From contig JAFDEE010000026.1 of the NCBI GenBank assembly GCA_019310525.1, positions 1 through 41,153 on the forward strand: a DNA stretch of 41,153 nt. The letters run 5' to 3'. The DNA is from Deltaproteobacteria bacterium (GTDB lineage: Bacteria > Desulfobacterota > DSM-4660 > Desulfatiglandales > HGW-15). The position numbers and the translations under genes are program-made. The notes below the pieces were generated by a model. That model saw nothing but the letters and a program-made list of their open reading frames with translations, searched no databases and had not been told where the DNA came from. Each line of letters opens with the position of its first letter. Within the stretch, counting starts at the first letter, position 1. Positions 15,936-24,419 of this stretch are shown here, piece after piece.

Positions 15936-17471
15936 ATGGGTGAGATAAAAACTTTACGAAGGTGTCTATGGATCTTTGGCGTGTTCATCGTCCTTGGGAT
16001 GATGGGGACCGGCGTGACTACCGCCGAATGCAAGACCAGGGTGGTCATAGCCCAAGGAGTTGAGCCGACAAGGCTGGATCCGGACATGCACCGGGAAAAC
16101 TCCACCCTGAATGTCATTCTCCATCTCTATGACGCGCTCCTTGAGCGGAACCAGGACGCAAAGATCGTGCCCGATCTGGCTGAATCCTGGCGGATACTGG
16201 ACGACAGGACCGTCGAGTTCAAGCTCCGCCGCGGTATCACCTTCAGCAACGGGGAACCTTTCAATGCCCAGGTGGTCAAATATAACTTCGAGCGTGTGGC
16301 GGGCCTTTTGCCGGGAGCCAAAAAGACCCTTAACGCCAGTGACTACCAGAGCATCAAAGAGGTCAAGATCCTGGACGATTACACCGTTCAAATCATCACC
16401 AAGCACCCGGACCCCTTGATCCTCTCCTACATTGCACAGAAATATATGGTGCCTATACAGTACACAAAGAAGGATAACTTCCGAAGCCTGGCGACCAAGC
16501 CCGTAGGTACCGGCCCTTATGTTCTCAAGCGCTGGAGGAAGGGAGGGGAATGCGTTCTTGAGGCCAGAAAGGATTACTGGAAAGGGGCGCCGAAAATCGA
16601 TGAGATCGTTTTCAGGCCCATCCCTGAGGATTCCACCCGAATCGCCGAGCTGAGGGTGGGGAACGTGGACATCATCGCCAACCTCAAGCCCGATAATATC
16701 CAGGAGGTAGAGGCTGAGAAGCACCTGGTTGTGAAGCGGGTTCCCAGTACCCGGGTGGCCGCGGTATGGATTAACGCCGAGATGGACAAGCTGAAAGACA
16801 AACGTGTGCGAAAGGCCATCAATTACGCTATAAACGTTGATTCTCTGGTAAAAAACGTTATGGACGGAAACGCAGTAAGGGTCTCGACCGTCGCCCCGTC
16901 CAATTTCGTAGGCTGGGATCCCCAGGAAAAATTCTATTCATACGATCCGGCCAAGGCCAAGAAGCTGTTGGCGGAGGCTGGTTTTCCCAACGGCTTTGAG
17001 GCCACCATTCTAACCCCCAGGGGACGCTATCTCAATGATGTGCAGGCCTGTGAGGCCATCGCCGGCATGCTCACCAAGGCAGGAATACGGACAAAGGTCA
17101 ACGCCGTGGAATTCGGTGTATTCGCCAAGAAGACCCAGGCCCACGAGATGCCCGAGTTCATGTACGCGGCCTGGGGGAACGCACACTTCGACGTCTGGGA
17201 CATGATCAAAACCTGTGTCAGGAGCGGGGCCATGTTCTCGTGGTACAAAAATGAAAAAGTGGATGAGTATATTGACAAGGCGGCCCAGACCATTGATCCT
17301 GAAAAACACAACAGATACCTCCAGTTGGCGTTGCGTGAGATGTGGGAGGACCCACCCTTCGCGTTTCTCTATGCCCAGCGTGATATCTATGGTGTAAACA
17401 AGCGGGTTGTATGGGAACCCCGCTCAGACGAGGAAATCAACCTCTACGGCGCCTACGTGAAAGGAAAATAA
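15936..17471 (+). CDS. ABC transporter substrate-binding protein, family 5 (peptide/nickel type)
   Basis: The 511-aa exported protein has a Sec signal peptide (basic start, hydrophobic core at about 12-26, likely cleavage near TTA-EC). It continues with the family-5 opening EPTRLDPDMHRENST and LAESWRILDDRTVEFKLRRGITFSNGEPFNA. Family members bind oligopeptides, dipeptides, nickel, heme or opines in the periplasm; the ligand is unknown. AAAGGAGG precedes ATG 15936, and an upstream in-frame start at 15870 was rejected. It heads the unit with two permeases and two creatininase-family enzymes, suggesting a cyclic amide or small peptide as cargo. Confidence 0.92.
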   Translation: MGEIKTLRRCLWIFGVFIVLGMMGTGVTTAECKTRVVIAQGVEPTRLDPDMHRENSTLNVILHLYDALLERNQDAKIVPDLAESWRILDDRTVEFKLRRGITFSNGEPFNAQVVKYNFERVAGLLPGAKKTLNASDYQSIKEVKILDDYTVQIITKHPDPLILSYIAQKYMVPIQYTKKDNFRSLATKPVGTGPYVLKRWRKGGECVLEARKDYWKGAPKIDEIVFRPIPEDSTRIAELRVGNVDIIANLKPDNIQEVEAEKHLVVKRVPSTRVAAVWINAEMDKLKDKRVRKAINYAINVDSLVKNVMDGNAVRVSTVAPSNFVGWDPQEKFYSYDPAKAKKLLAEAGFPNGFEATILTPRGRYLNDVQACEAIAGMLTKAGIRTKVNAVEFGVFAKKTQAHEMPEFMYAAWGNAHFDVWDMIKTCVRSGAMFSWYKNEKVDEYIDKAAQTIDPEKHNRYLQLALREMWEDPPFAFLYAQRDIYGVNKRVVWEPRSDEEINLYGAYVKGK

Positions 17472-17482
17472 CCCCATTGGAT

Positions 17483-17507
17483 GGGGGGCGGTGCGGCAGT
17501 GCCCCCC
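17483..17507 (+). other. intercistronic hairpin after the binding-protein gene
   Basis: GGGGGGC (17483-17489), an 11-nt loop, GCCCCCC (17501-17507) lies between the binding-protein stop and the permease start. It has no T-tract. Such structures protect the upstream mRNA segment and help make binding protein in excess of permease. Confidence 0.6.
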
Positions 17508-17522
17508 GTCCGAACCACCGGT

Positions 17523-18446
17523 ATGTTCGGATACCTTACCAGAAGATTCATCCACTCGGTTTTCATTATCATCGGGATCTCCCTTGCCGTCTTTGCCATT
17601 TCGCGGCTTACCGGTGACCCTGTCAGTCTCATGGTCGACTTCGACACCCCCCGGGAAGATCGCGAGGTGTTGAGGAAGGAACTGGGTCTGGACAAGCCCC
17701 TTCCCCTACAATATCTGATATTCCTCAAGGGAGCAGTAAAGGGAGAATTCGGCACCTCCATCCGTTACGAGGAACCGGCCCTCAAACTCGTCATCGAGAG
17801 GATCCCCGCCACCCTGAGACTTATCGCATTTACCCTCGGCTGGTCTCTTCTTATCGCCATCCCGGTAGGAATCATCTCCGCCCTCAAGCGGAACAGCTTT
17901 TTCGATCTGTTCGGGATGGCCATCACATTCCTGGGTCAGTCCATCCCGAGCTTCTGGCTGGGCATCATGCTCATTATGATCGTCGGCGTGAAATTTCACT
18001 TATTGCCCATCTCAGGGTACGGGGACGGCGACCTTTTACACGTCGTCATGCCAGCTCTGACCCTCGGGGCTTTCGAGATGGCCTCCTTTGCCAGGATCAC
18101 TCGATCCAGCATGCTGGAAGTCCTCGACATGGATTACATCCAAACCGCCAGGGCCAAAGGACTGCGGGAGACCGCTGTGGTGATCAAACATGCCTTTCGA
18201 AACTCCCTGATTCCTATTGTGACCATCATGGGCATTCACGTAGCACTTCTCATGGGAGGAGCCGTTATAACCGAACAGATTTTCGCCTATCCTGGTGTAG
18301 GATGGCTCGCCATTCAATCCATTTACAACCGTGATTTTCCCGTTATTCAAGCAATAGTTACAGTGGTTTCCGTAGGCGTAGTGGCCACCAATTTTCTCAT
18401 CGATATCCTCTACACCTTGATCGATCCAAGGATCCGCTATGATTAG
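17523..18446 (+). CDS. dppB: Peptide-type ABC transporter permease (DppB family)
   Basis: The 307-aa membrane protein begins FGYLTRRFIHSVFIIIGISLAVF and has about six hydrophobic segments. It carries the DppB-type stretch SLMVDFDTPREDREVLRKELGLDKPLP and the cytoplasmic EAA-type loop ARAKGLRETAVVIKHAFRNSLIP, which docks with the ATPase. It forms the pore with the DppC-like protein. The start at ATG 17523 matches the family N-terminus; no strong ribosome binding site is visible because the preceding bases belong to a hairpin, so translation may be modest. The symbol is at family level. Confidence 0.92.
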   Translation: MFGYLTRRFIHSVFIIIGISLAVFAISRLTGDPVSLMVDFDTPREDREVLRKELGLDKPLPLQYLIFLKGAVKGEFGTSIRYEEPALKLVIERIPATLRLIAFTLGWSLLIAIPVGIISALKRNSFFDLFGMAITFLGQSIPSFWLGIMLIMIVGVKFHLLPISGYGDGDLLHVVMPALTLGAFEMASFARITRSSMLEVLDMDYIQTARAKGLRETAVVIKHAFRNSLIPIVTIMGIHVALLMGGAVITEQIFAYPGVGWLAIQSIYNRDFPVIQAIVTVVSVGVVATNFLIDILYTLIDPRIRYD

Positions 18447-19299
18447 AGCAAACAATATCCTCAGGAAAATGCGGGGCAACAAGATGATCCTTTTCAGCTC
18501 CGTGATCCTGCTCCTTACCATCCTCTGCGGGACCTTCGCAGGGATCTTTGCTCCTTTCAGCCCTTACGATCAAGACCTCACCCATAAACTCAAGCCTCCT
18601 CTATGGAGGGATCCCGGGAACCGGATCCATCTCCTGGGGACCGATCAATTGGGAAGAGACGTCCTGAGCCGTATACTCTACGGCGTCCGGGTCTCGTTGG
18701 TAATCGGCATCCTGGCGGTAGCGATTTCCGCCGTCTTCGGTGTCGTCCTCGGGCTCCTCTCGGGGTTCTATGGAGGGTTTTTCGACGACCTCATCATGCG
18801 GATCGCAGATGTTCAACTTGCCATTCCCCTCATACTGCTCGCCATTTCCGTCATCGTGGTCCTGGGAAGCAACATGAAAGTACTTGTCCTTGTCATCGGA
18901 CTCACCCAGTGGATGTCTTACGCCCGCATGGTCCGGGGGGAAACCCTTTCTTTAAGGGAAAAGGACTTCGTAAGGTCCGCTTACGCTGTAGGAGCAACCG
19001 ACACCCGGATCATTCTACGTTATATCCTGCCCAACACCCTCTCATCCGTAATGGTCCTGATTACCCTCAACATGGCAACGGTGATCGTCCTCGAAGCCGG
19101 ACTCAGTTTCCTGGGCCTGGGAATCCAACCGCCCGAACCATCCCTGGGGACCATGTTGAGTGAAAGCAAAAACTACCTGAGCAGGGCCTGGTGGCTGAGC
19201 ACCTTTCCCGGTGTCACGATCATGACCATCATTCTGGCCATCAATCTCTTCGGCGACGGACTGAGGGATGTCTTTGATCCCCGCCTGGAAAACTACTGA
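18439..19299 (+). CDS. dppC: Peptide-type ABC transporter permease (DppC family)
   Basis: The 286-aa membrane protein has the DppC features: an N-terminal helix followed by APFSPYDQDL and HLLGTDQLGRDVLSRILYGVRVSL, several transmembrane helices, and the EAA loop VRSAYAVGATDTRIILRYILPN. It ends with the typical NLFGDGLRDVFDPRLEN. It overlaps the DppB-like gene by 8 nt, so the two are translationally coupled. The ATPases for this pore are probably the pair encoded on the opposite strand at 20.97-22.97 kb, as no other peptide-type ATPase is nearby. Confidence 0.93.
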   Translation: MIRANNILRKMRGNKMILFSSVILLLTILCGTFAGIFAPFSPYDQDLTHKLKPPLWRDPGNRIHLLGTDQLGRDVLSRILYGVRVSLVIGILAVAISAVFGVVLGLLSGFYGGFFDDLIMRIADVQLAIPLILLAISVIVVLGSNMKVLVLVIGLTQWMSYARMVRGETLSLREKDFVRSAYAVGATDTRIILRYILPNTLSSVMVLITLNMATVIVLEAGLSFLGLGIQPPEPSLGTMLSESKNYLSRAWWLSTFPGVTIMTIILAINLFGDGLRDVFDPRLENY

Positions 19300-19315
19300 T
19301 TGGAGGTGCTTTGAA

Positions 19316-20116
19316 TTGAGAAACACCGTTTTTATGGAAGAGATGACCTGGAAGGAAATCAAACAGTCTATTGAGGAAGGAAAAGATACGGCGATACTGG
19401 TGGCCGCTTCAATGGAACAGCACGGCCCTCACCTTCCCATCGCGACCGACACTATCATCGGATACGCCCTTGCCGGGTCTGCGGCGCAGCGGCTAGGAAA
19501 CGCCCTGGTGGCACCGGTTATCCGGCCTGCATTATCTCAGCACCACGTGGGATTTCCCGGAACCATCACCTTCCGAATGAAAACCTTTTTGGGCGTATTG
19601 AAAGATTGTTGCAGCGGCCTCAAGGCCCATGGATTCCGAAATGCAGTGCTCTTCGTCTCCCACGGCGGCAACATGGATGCCCTGAAGGCCTTCACTCCCT
19701 ACATCGCCAGGGATATCGGAAACGACATGCGTATTCACCTTGTCTTTGCACTGGAAAGGTTCATGGAAACCACCCGCGAAATCCTGGACAAGCAGGGAAT
19801 AACTCCTGAAAAGGCGGGGGTCCATGCAGGATTCAGTGAAACGGCCCTCATGCTGTACCTGAGGCCGGATCTCGTGGACATGAATCTGGCCGGGCCGGGA
19901 CTAGTGGAGGAGAAATTCTACCGTAGGGAAAACCTGGAGAATTTTAAGATTAGCACCTTCATTCACGGTATCGGTCATTTTTCCTGGAACGGAATACTGG
20001 GAGATCCCATGGGGGCGGATGCCCGGGTGGGCGAGGAGATCTTCCAGGCCACCGTTGAAGGCCTTGTTGAGGAAATCCGGCAATGCTTGGGCATGGAAGG
20101 AGGAAAAGAAAGTTGA
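19316..20116 (+). CDS. Creatininase-family amidohydrolase, copy 1
   Basis: The 266-aa enzyme carries the creatininase metal-site motifs: MEQHGPHLP with ATDT, SHGGN and HAGFSET, which supply Glu, His and Asp ligands for two divalent ions. The family opens cyclic amides (creatinine to creatine) and includes enzymes acting on other lactams or formamides; the true substrate is unknown. The start is TTG 19316, with GGAGGT at 19302-19307 eight bases upstream and only 16 nt after the permease. It is closely similar along its whole length to the next gene, a tandem duplication. Confidence 0.88.
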   Translation: MRNTVFMEEMTWKEIKQSIEEGKDTAILVAASMEQHGPHLPIATDTIIGYALAGSAAQRLGNALVAPVIRPALSQHHVGFPGTITFRMKTFLGVLKDCCSGLKAHGFRNAVLFVSHGGNMDALKAFTPYIARDIGNDMRIHLVFALERFMETTREILDKQGITPEKAGVHAGFSETALMLYLRPDLVDMNLAGPGLVEEKFYRRENLENFKISTFIHGIGHFSWNGILGDPMGADARVGEEIFQATVEGLVEEIRQCLGMEGGKES

Positions 20117-20904
20117 AGACAAAAGTGCTGATGGAAGAAATGAGCTGGGTAGAGATCCAGGAGGCCCTTCGCGAAGGGAAAGATGGGGTCATTGTGGTAT
20201 CGGGCTCCATCGAACAGCACGGCCCACACCTGCCTACCGCCACGGATACTATCCTGGGATACGAAGTGGCCAAACGGGCGGCCGAGGAACTCGGCGACAT
20301 CCTTGTCGCTCCCGTCATTCGGCCTTGCCTTTCCGCCCACCACATGGGATTCCCGGGTTCCTTCACCCTGAGCTGGGAGACCTACGCCGCGGTCCTGAGG
20401 GACTATTGCGAAAGCCTTGCCGAGGGGGGCTTCAGGAACATCGTCTTGACCTCTTCCCACGGGGGAAACATCGCTGTACTAAAGGCCCTTGTTCCAGACC
20501 TGGCAAGGGACCTGTGGGACCGAACCCACATCCACTTCGTTGACTTTCTAAGCCTTGCGGAGGAATCAGAAACGGCTTATCTGGAAACCCTGGGAATCTC
20601 AAGGGTCAAGGGGGGAGTCCATGCCGGGTATTCGGAGACCTCCCAGATGTTGGTGACAAGCCCCCATCTTGTGGAAATGGATGAGGCTCAAAAGGGCTTG
20701 GACGATGAAAGCTTCTATGCCCCGGAAAACATTTCGCGCTCCCAGGTCGACCTGTTCATCCGTGGTCTCGGGTCCTTTTCTCCCAACGGAATCCTCGGGG
20801 ACGCACGTGGGGCTGATCCAGCCACCGGGGAGAAGCTCCTTCAGATCGCGGCAAAGGCCCTCGTCGAGGGCATTTCAAACGCCCTGAAGAATCAGGATCC
20901 CTGA
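20113..20904 (+). CDS. Creatininase-family amidohydrolase, copy 2
   Basis: The 263-aa protein is a paralogue of the preceding gene. Shared blocks include MEEM at the start, IEQHGPHLP with ATDT, LVAPVIRPCLS, HHMGFPGS, SHGGN, HAGYSET and NGILGD. All expected metal ligands are kept in both copies, so neither looks inactivated. They may form a hetero-oligomer or have split substrate range. The start is TTG 20113, whose TTGA overlaps the stop of copy 1, with AAGGAGG nine bases before it. The gene ends the plus-strand unit and converges on the ATPase genes. Confidence 0.88.
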   Translation: MKTKVLMEEMSWVEIQEALREGKDGVIVVSGSIEQHGPHLPTATDTILGYEVAKRAAEELGDILVAPVIRPCLSAHHMGFPGSFTLSWETYAAVLRDYCESLAEGGFRNIVLTSSHGGNIAVLKALVPDLARDLWDRTHIHFVDFLSLAEESETAYLETLGISRVKGGVHAGYSETSQMLVTSPHLVEMDEAQKGLDDESFYAPENISRSQVDLFIRGLGSFSPNGILGDARGADPATGEKLLQIAAKALVEGISNALKNQDP

Positions 20905-20968
20905 GGAGGGGGCCAAAAAGCATTCAACCCTTTAGTAAGGTAAACGATTCTTTGATGATCTTCAGCTC

Positions 20969-21946
20969 CTAAGGTGATGTGAATTTCAGGCACCACACCC
21001 AGTGGTCAGGTTCCGCCTCATGCATGCGGGGAGGTTCCCGGCGGCATCGTTCCTCGGCCTCGGGACACCTCGTGTGAAAACGACATCCCGGCGGCGGGTC
21101 CACGGGATTGGGAACATCTCCTTCCAGAATAATCCGCTCCCGCTTCAGTCCTGGTTCTGGCACCGGCGAGGCTGAAAGCAGTGCTTTCGTATAGGGATGA
21201 AGGGCGCCCGATCGAAGCCTGTCCGCACCGGCCACCTCTACGATTCGCCCAAGATACATCACCGCGATCCGGTCGCACAGGTGCTCGATGACGGAGAGGT
21301 CGTGAGAGATGAAAAGATAGGTCAGGCCCATATTCTCCTTTAATTCCACAAGCAAGTTGATGACCTGGGCCTGAATGGAAACGTCCAGGGCGGAAACCGG
21401 CTCATCACAGACAACGAATTTCGGATTCAACGCCAGGGCGCGGGCGATGCCGATTCTTTGCCTCTGTCCTCCGGAAAATTCGTGCGGATAGCGGTTCAAA
21501 TGCTCCTCTTTGAGCCCCACCTCTTCCAGGAGCCTCAGGACCCTTTCTTTTTGCGTCTTTTGGTTTCCCCACCCATGGATGACAAGGGGTTCCCTGATCA
21601 ACTGCTCCACAGTGTATCGGGGATTCAGGGAAGAGTAAGGATCCTGGAAGATGATCTGCATTTCGGCTCTGAGGCGGCGCAGGTGCTCCTTGTCAAGGGA
21701 GGTGATGTCCTGCCCCTGGAATAGAATCGCTCCTTCTGTAGGTTCCTCCAAACGGAGAGCAATTCGACCAAGAGTGCTCTTTCCACAACCGCTCTCCCCG
21801 ACCAGGCCGAGGATTTCCCCCTCCCGGATGAAAAACGAGACACCGTCTACGGCCTTGATGGTCTTCTTCCCCGCGGAAAAGGCCCCTTTCCTGATCGGGT
21901 AGTATTTCTTCAGGTTTTCCACACGAAGCAGTTCCTGCGATTCCAT
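20969..21946 (-). CDS. dppF: Peptide-type ABC transporter ATPase (DppF/OppF family)
   Basis: The 325-aa ATPase has Walker [13 protein letters not shown], the signature [15 protein letters not shown], Walker [14 protein letters not shown] and the switch His in [11 protein letters not shown]-terminal oligopeptide-transporter extension carries the Cys-rich region of these subunits ([16 protein letters not shown]), which often binds an Fe-S cluster. It works as a heterodimer with the neighbouring DppD-like ATPase. ATG 21946 lies 12 nt after the DppD stop; an alternative start at 21985 would overlap DppD by 28 nt. Confidence 0.93.
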   Translation of the reverse strand: MESQELLRVENLKKYYPIRKGAFSAGKKTIKAVDGVSFFIREGEILGLVGESGCGKSTLGRIALRLEEPTEGAILFQGQDITSLDKEHLRRLRAEMQIIFQDPYSSLNPRYTVEQLIREPLVIHGWGNQKTQKERVLRLLEEVGLKEEHLNRYPHEFSGGQRQRIGIARALALNPKFVVCDEPVSALDVSIQAQVINLLVELKENMGLTYLFISHDLSVIEHLCDRIAVMYLGRIVEVAGADRLRSGALHPYTKALLSASPVPEPGLKRERIILEGDVPNPVDPPPGCRFHTRCPEAEERCRREPPRMHEAEPDHWVWCLKFTSP

Positions 21947-21957
21947 TTCTTCCGCCC

Positions 21958-22968
21958 TCAATGCACGTGAAGCCAACACCGGCAATGATGCTCAGGCGCG
22001 ACTTCCACATCCGGAGGATCTTCCTTGAAGCACTTTTCCCAGGCCCTGCTGCACCTGTCGCTGAACCTGCATCCCTGGGGCAGGCTGGTCAGGCTGGGCA
22101 CCACACCGGGAATGGCCTCCAGCTTCCTTTGTCTTGTGCGATCCCTGCCCGGCCTTGGGATGGATCGCATCAGACCGACTGTGTAAGGATGGACCGGATG
22201 GGTAAAAAGTTCATACACCTCCGAATATTCCACGATTTTGCCGGCATACATCACCGCCACGTACTGGGCCGTCTCGGCAATAACCCCCAGATCATGGGTA
22301 ATCAGGATGATGGAAGTCCGGGTCTCTTCCTGGAGTTTCAGCATGAGGTCCAGGATCTGGGCCTGGATCGTCACATCCAGGGCCGTGGTGGGTTCGTCCG
22401 CGATCAAAAGCTTCGGGGAACAGCAAAGCGCCATAGCAATCATAACCCTCTGCCTCATTCCTCCGCTTAATTGGTGAGGATACGCCTTCGCGCGCCTGGC
22501 GGGGGCCTGAATCCCGACAGCTTTCAACATCTCTACGGAATGGGCAAAGGCCTCCCGTTTCGGCAGGTCTTGGTGAAGGCTGATCGCCTCGGCAATCTGA
22601 TCTCCCACCCTGTGGACCGGGTTAAGGGAAGTCATGGGTTCCTGGAAGATCATGGAAATTCGGTTTCCCCTGATTCTTCTCATTTCGGCAATGGGTTTTT
22701 TCAGCAGATCTTCCCCTTCGAACAGGATCCTGCCGGCCTCGATCTTACCGGGCGGATCCTTGATGAGTCTCAGAATGGAAAGGGCCGTGACGCTCTTCCC
22801 GCAACCCGATTCCCCCACGAGCCCGACGACTTGCCCTTCCTTTACAGACAGGTCCAGATCGTCGACGGCCGTTGCGGCACCCATTTTGGTATGAAAGCTG
22901 GTCTTCAGACCTTTAATCACCAGGAGTTCCCGTTGAGGGGACATCTTCTCGACACTTTCTCCAGTCAT
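21958..22968 (-). CDS. dppD: Peptide-type ABC transporter ATPase (DppD/OppD family)
   Basis: The 336-aa ATPase contains Walker [13 protein letters not shown], the signature [15 protein letters not shown], Walker [14 protein letters not shown] and the switch His in ILITHDLGV. The OppD C-terminal domain has the Cys-rich block [23 protein letters not shown] precedes the ATG. It starts 41 nt after the PAS-LuxR gene on the same strand, so regulator and the two ATPases form one minus-strand operon, convergent with the genes for their presumed permeases. Confidence 0.93.
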   Translation of the reverse strand: MTGESVEKMSPQRELLVIKGLKTSFHTKMGAATAVDDLDLSVKEGQVVGLVGESGCGKSVTALSILRLIKDPPGKIEAGRILFEGEDLLKKPIAEMRRIRGNRISMIFQEPMTSLNPVHRVGDQIAEAISLHQDLPKREAFAHSVEMLKAVGIQAPARRAKAYPHQLSGGMRQRVMIAMALCCSPKLLIADEPTTALDVTIQAQILDLMLKLQEETRTSIILITHDLGVIAETAQYVAVMYAGKIVEYSEVYELFTHPVHPYTVGLMRSIPRPGRDRTRQRKLEAIPGVVPSLTSLPQGCRFSDRCSRAWEKCFKEDPPDVEVAPEHHCRCWLHVH

Positions 22969-23009
22969 ATCGGCTTCTCCCCGGTAAACCCCCTGGCCTC
23001 AGTAATCCG

Positions 23010-23891
23010 TCAAGTCGTCTTTCCGGCCAGAGACAGATAGGAGCGCAGATTCACCTTCTTGTTTGTAAGGCCCAGTTTCTTCCGTATCTTGTCCCGATGA
23101 AAATCGACGGCCGCCTTGCTGACGCAAAGTATCTCAGCGATTTCCTTGGTCGTTTTTCCCACCTTGATGAGATTGGCCACCTGGATCTGTCTGGGGGTCA
23201 GGATCGGATGGGTGGCGGACAATTCCCGGTAAAATGGATCGATGATATCATGGAGGTTGGACTTGATGATTTTCACGTAGGCCATGTGCCTGGCGTCCAA
23301 GGGTGCTTTTTCCAGATCCTCCACGAAAGGCATGATCAACTTTTCAACGTTAAACAGGATGTTCTTTTGGAGTTCTATCCTGTCCTCGTTTCGCTGGTCG
23401 AGCAGTACTCTGAGGGCCGTGTTGGTCTCTTCAAGTTTTCTGGATTGGACTTCCAGCTCTGCTTCCCTCTTTTTGAGGGCCTCCTCCGCCCTCTTCCTCT
23501 CGGTGATGTCCACCACGTTGACAAGGGTCGCCGGTTCATCAAAATCATCTATCACGGTGGCCCTCACCTCAATCCAGATAACCTCCCCGTCCTTTCGAAT
23601 CCATCGGGTTTCATAATAATCTCTCACCTTCTTCTTCTTCAATCTGGCCAGGGCGATCTTCCGGACCCTCTCCCGCTCTTCGGGATGCACCATCTCGTAA
23701 GGCCCCATCTTCCTGATATCCTCCGGGGTGTATCCCGTAATTTCCTGAAATGTCTGGTTCGTGAAGATAATCCCTTTGGCGGTCGTAATGAGGATACCTG
23801 TGAGAGAATGGTCCACCAAGGCCCGGAAAAGGGAATCGGATTCGGTGATCGGCACCTTTTTCTTGGGAGAAGTCGTTCTTTGCTTGCCCAT
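23010..23891 (-). CDS. PAS-domain LuxR-type transcriptional regulator
   Basis: The protein (293 aa from ATG 23891; 312 aa if TTG 23948 is used) has a PAS domain (LFRALVDHSLTGILITT to LVNVVDITERK), a coiled-coil linker of about 50 residues and a C-terminal LuxR helix-turn-helix (LTPRQIQVANLIKVGKTTKEIAEILCVS, VDFHRDKIRKKLGL). PAS senses a ligand or redox cue. No receiver domain or kinase domain is visible, so it is probably a one-component regulator. Neither start has a convincing ribosome binding site. It is cotranscribed with dppDF and divergent from livK, across a perfect dyad that is its likely binding site. Confidence 0.87.
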   Translation of the reverse strand: MGKQRTTSPKKKVPITESDSLFRALVDHSLTGILITTAKGIIFTNQTFQEITGYTPEDIRKMGPYEMVHPEERERVRKIALARLKKKKVRDYYETRWIRKDGEVIWIEVRATVIDDFDEPATLVNVVDITERKRAEEALKKREAELEVQSRKLEETNTALRVLLDQRNEDRIELQKNILFNVEKLIMPFVEDLEKAPLDARHMAYVKIIKSNLHDIIDPFYRELSATHPILTPRQIQVANLIKVGKTTKEIAEILCVSKAAVDFHRDKIRKKLGLTNKKVNLRSYLSLAGKTT

Positions 23892-24111
23892 GAGAGACAC
23901 CAAACTTGTACCTGAATCTTGCAAGCGTCGAGTTTGCCGAAGATGCAAGGCATCGACCGCATTCAGGTTGTAATTTCATCCACCGGGCGGTGGGCCTTCC
24001 TTCTGCTGACGCCCTTTCCGCATAGTTTTGGAAAAGACCCAACCCCCGGAAAGATACCAAAAAACCCACCGGTTATCAAAAGACTCGCGCGGCACGGTGA
24101 TCCCGGCCTTT

Positions 24112-24134
24112 AGTATTAGGATATACCTAATACT
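24112..24134. promoter_or_regulatory. perfect 9-bp dyad, probable operator of the PAS-LuxR regulator
   Basis: AGTATTAGG, spacer ATATA, CCTAATACT. The centre (24123) lies about 68 bp upstream of the predicted livK transcription start, a typical class I activator position, and overlaps the -10 of the predicted promoter on the other strand. Two-fold symmetry suits a LuxR-type dimer. Confidence 0.6.
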
Positions 24135-24148
24135 TTACCCTTAATCAA
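24120..24148 (-). promoter_or_regulatory. putative promoter of the PAS-LuxR/dppDF operon
   Basis: On minus, TTGATT (24148-24143), a 17-nt spacer and TATATC (24125-24120) form a moderate sigma-70 promoter. Its -10 sits inside the dyad at 24112-24134, which would allow negative autoregulation. Confidence 0.4.
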
Positions 24149-24154
24149 CTAATA

Positions 24155-24184
24155 TTGAAACTATCTTTTTATCTTTGCTATGAT
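24155..24184 (+). promoter_or_regulatory. promoter of the livKHMGF operon
   Basis: TTGAAA (24155-24160, 5 of 6), an 18-nt spacer and TATGAT (24179-24184, 5 of 6), with a TGC extended -10 just before it. Transcription would start near 24191, leaving a leader of about 230 nt before livK. Confidence 0.6.
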
Positions 24185-24419
24185 TTTTTGAATATGGAGT
24201 TCGGCAAACCGGTTGCGGTCGCTCGCCCAGGGTTTCCAAGATGTTTTACGTAGGCACCCATCCTTCTCTTTTGATCCCGGAAAGTCCGCGCCTCAAGCCC
24301 ATCTCCCTCAGCTTCGGAAAAATCAATCCCGCGCCCTTCGGCGCGGTCAGGCCAGGGACCGGATCCGGCAGTTACGGGACCGGGCAATTTTTACAATGGT
24401 ACAACAAGGAGGGTTGAAA
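24185..24419 (+). other. livK 5' leader with a GC hairpin
   Basis: About 230 nt of predicted untranslated leader. CCGCGCC-CTTC-GGCGCGG (24329-24346) is a perfect 7-bp hairpin, and CCGGATCCGG (about 24359-24368) is a palindrome. I do not recognise a known riboswitch, and no T-tract directly follows either structure. Confidence 0.35.

Noticed and set aside
24213-24419. N-terminal extension of livK from an upstream start
   Set aside because: It would bury a clear Sec signal peptide and ignores AAGGAGG seven bases before ATG 24420. The predicted promoter also leaves this part as leader.
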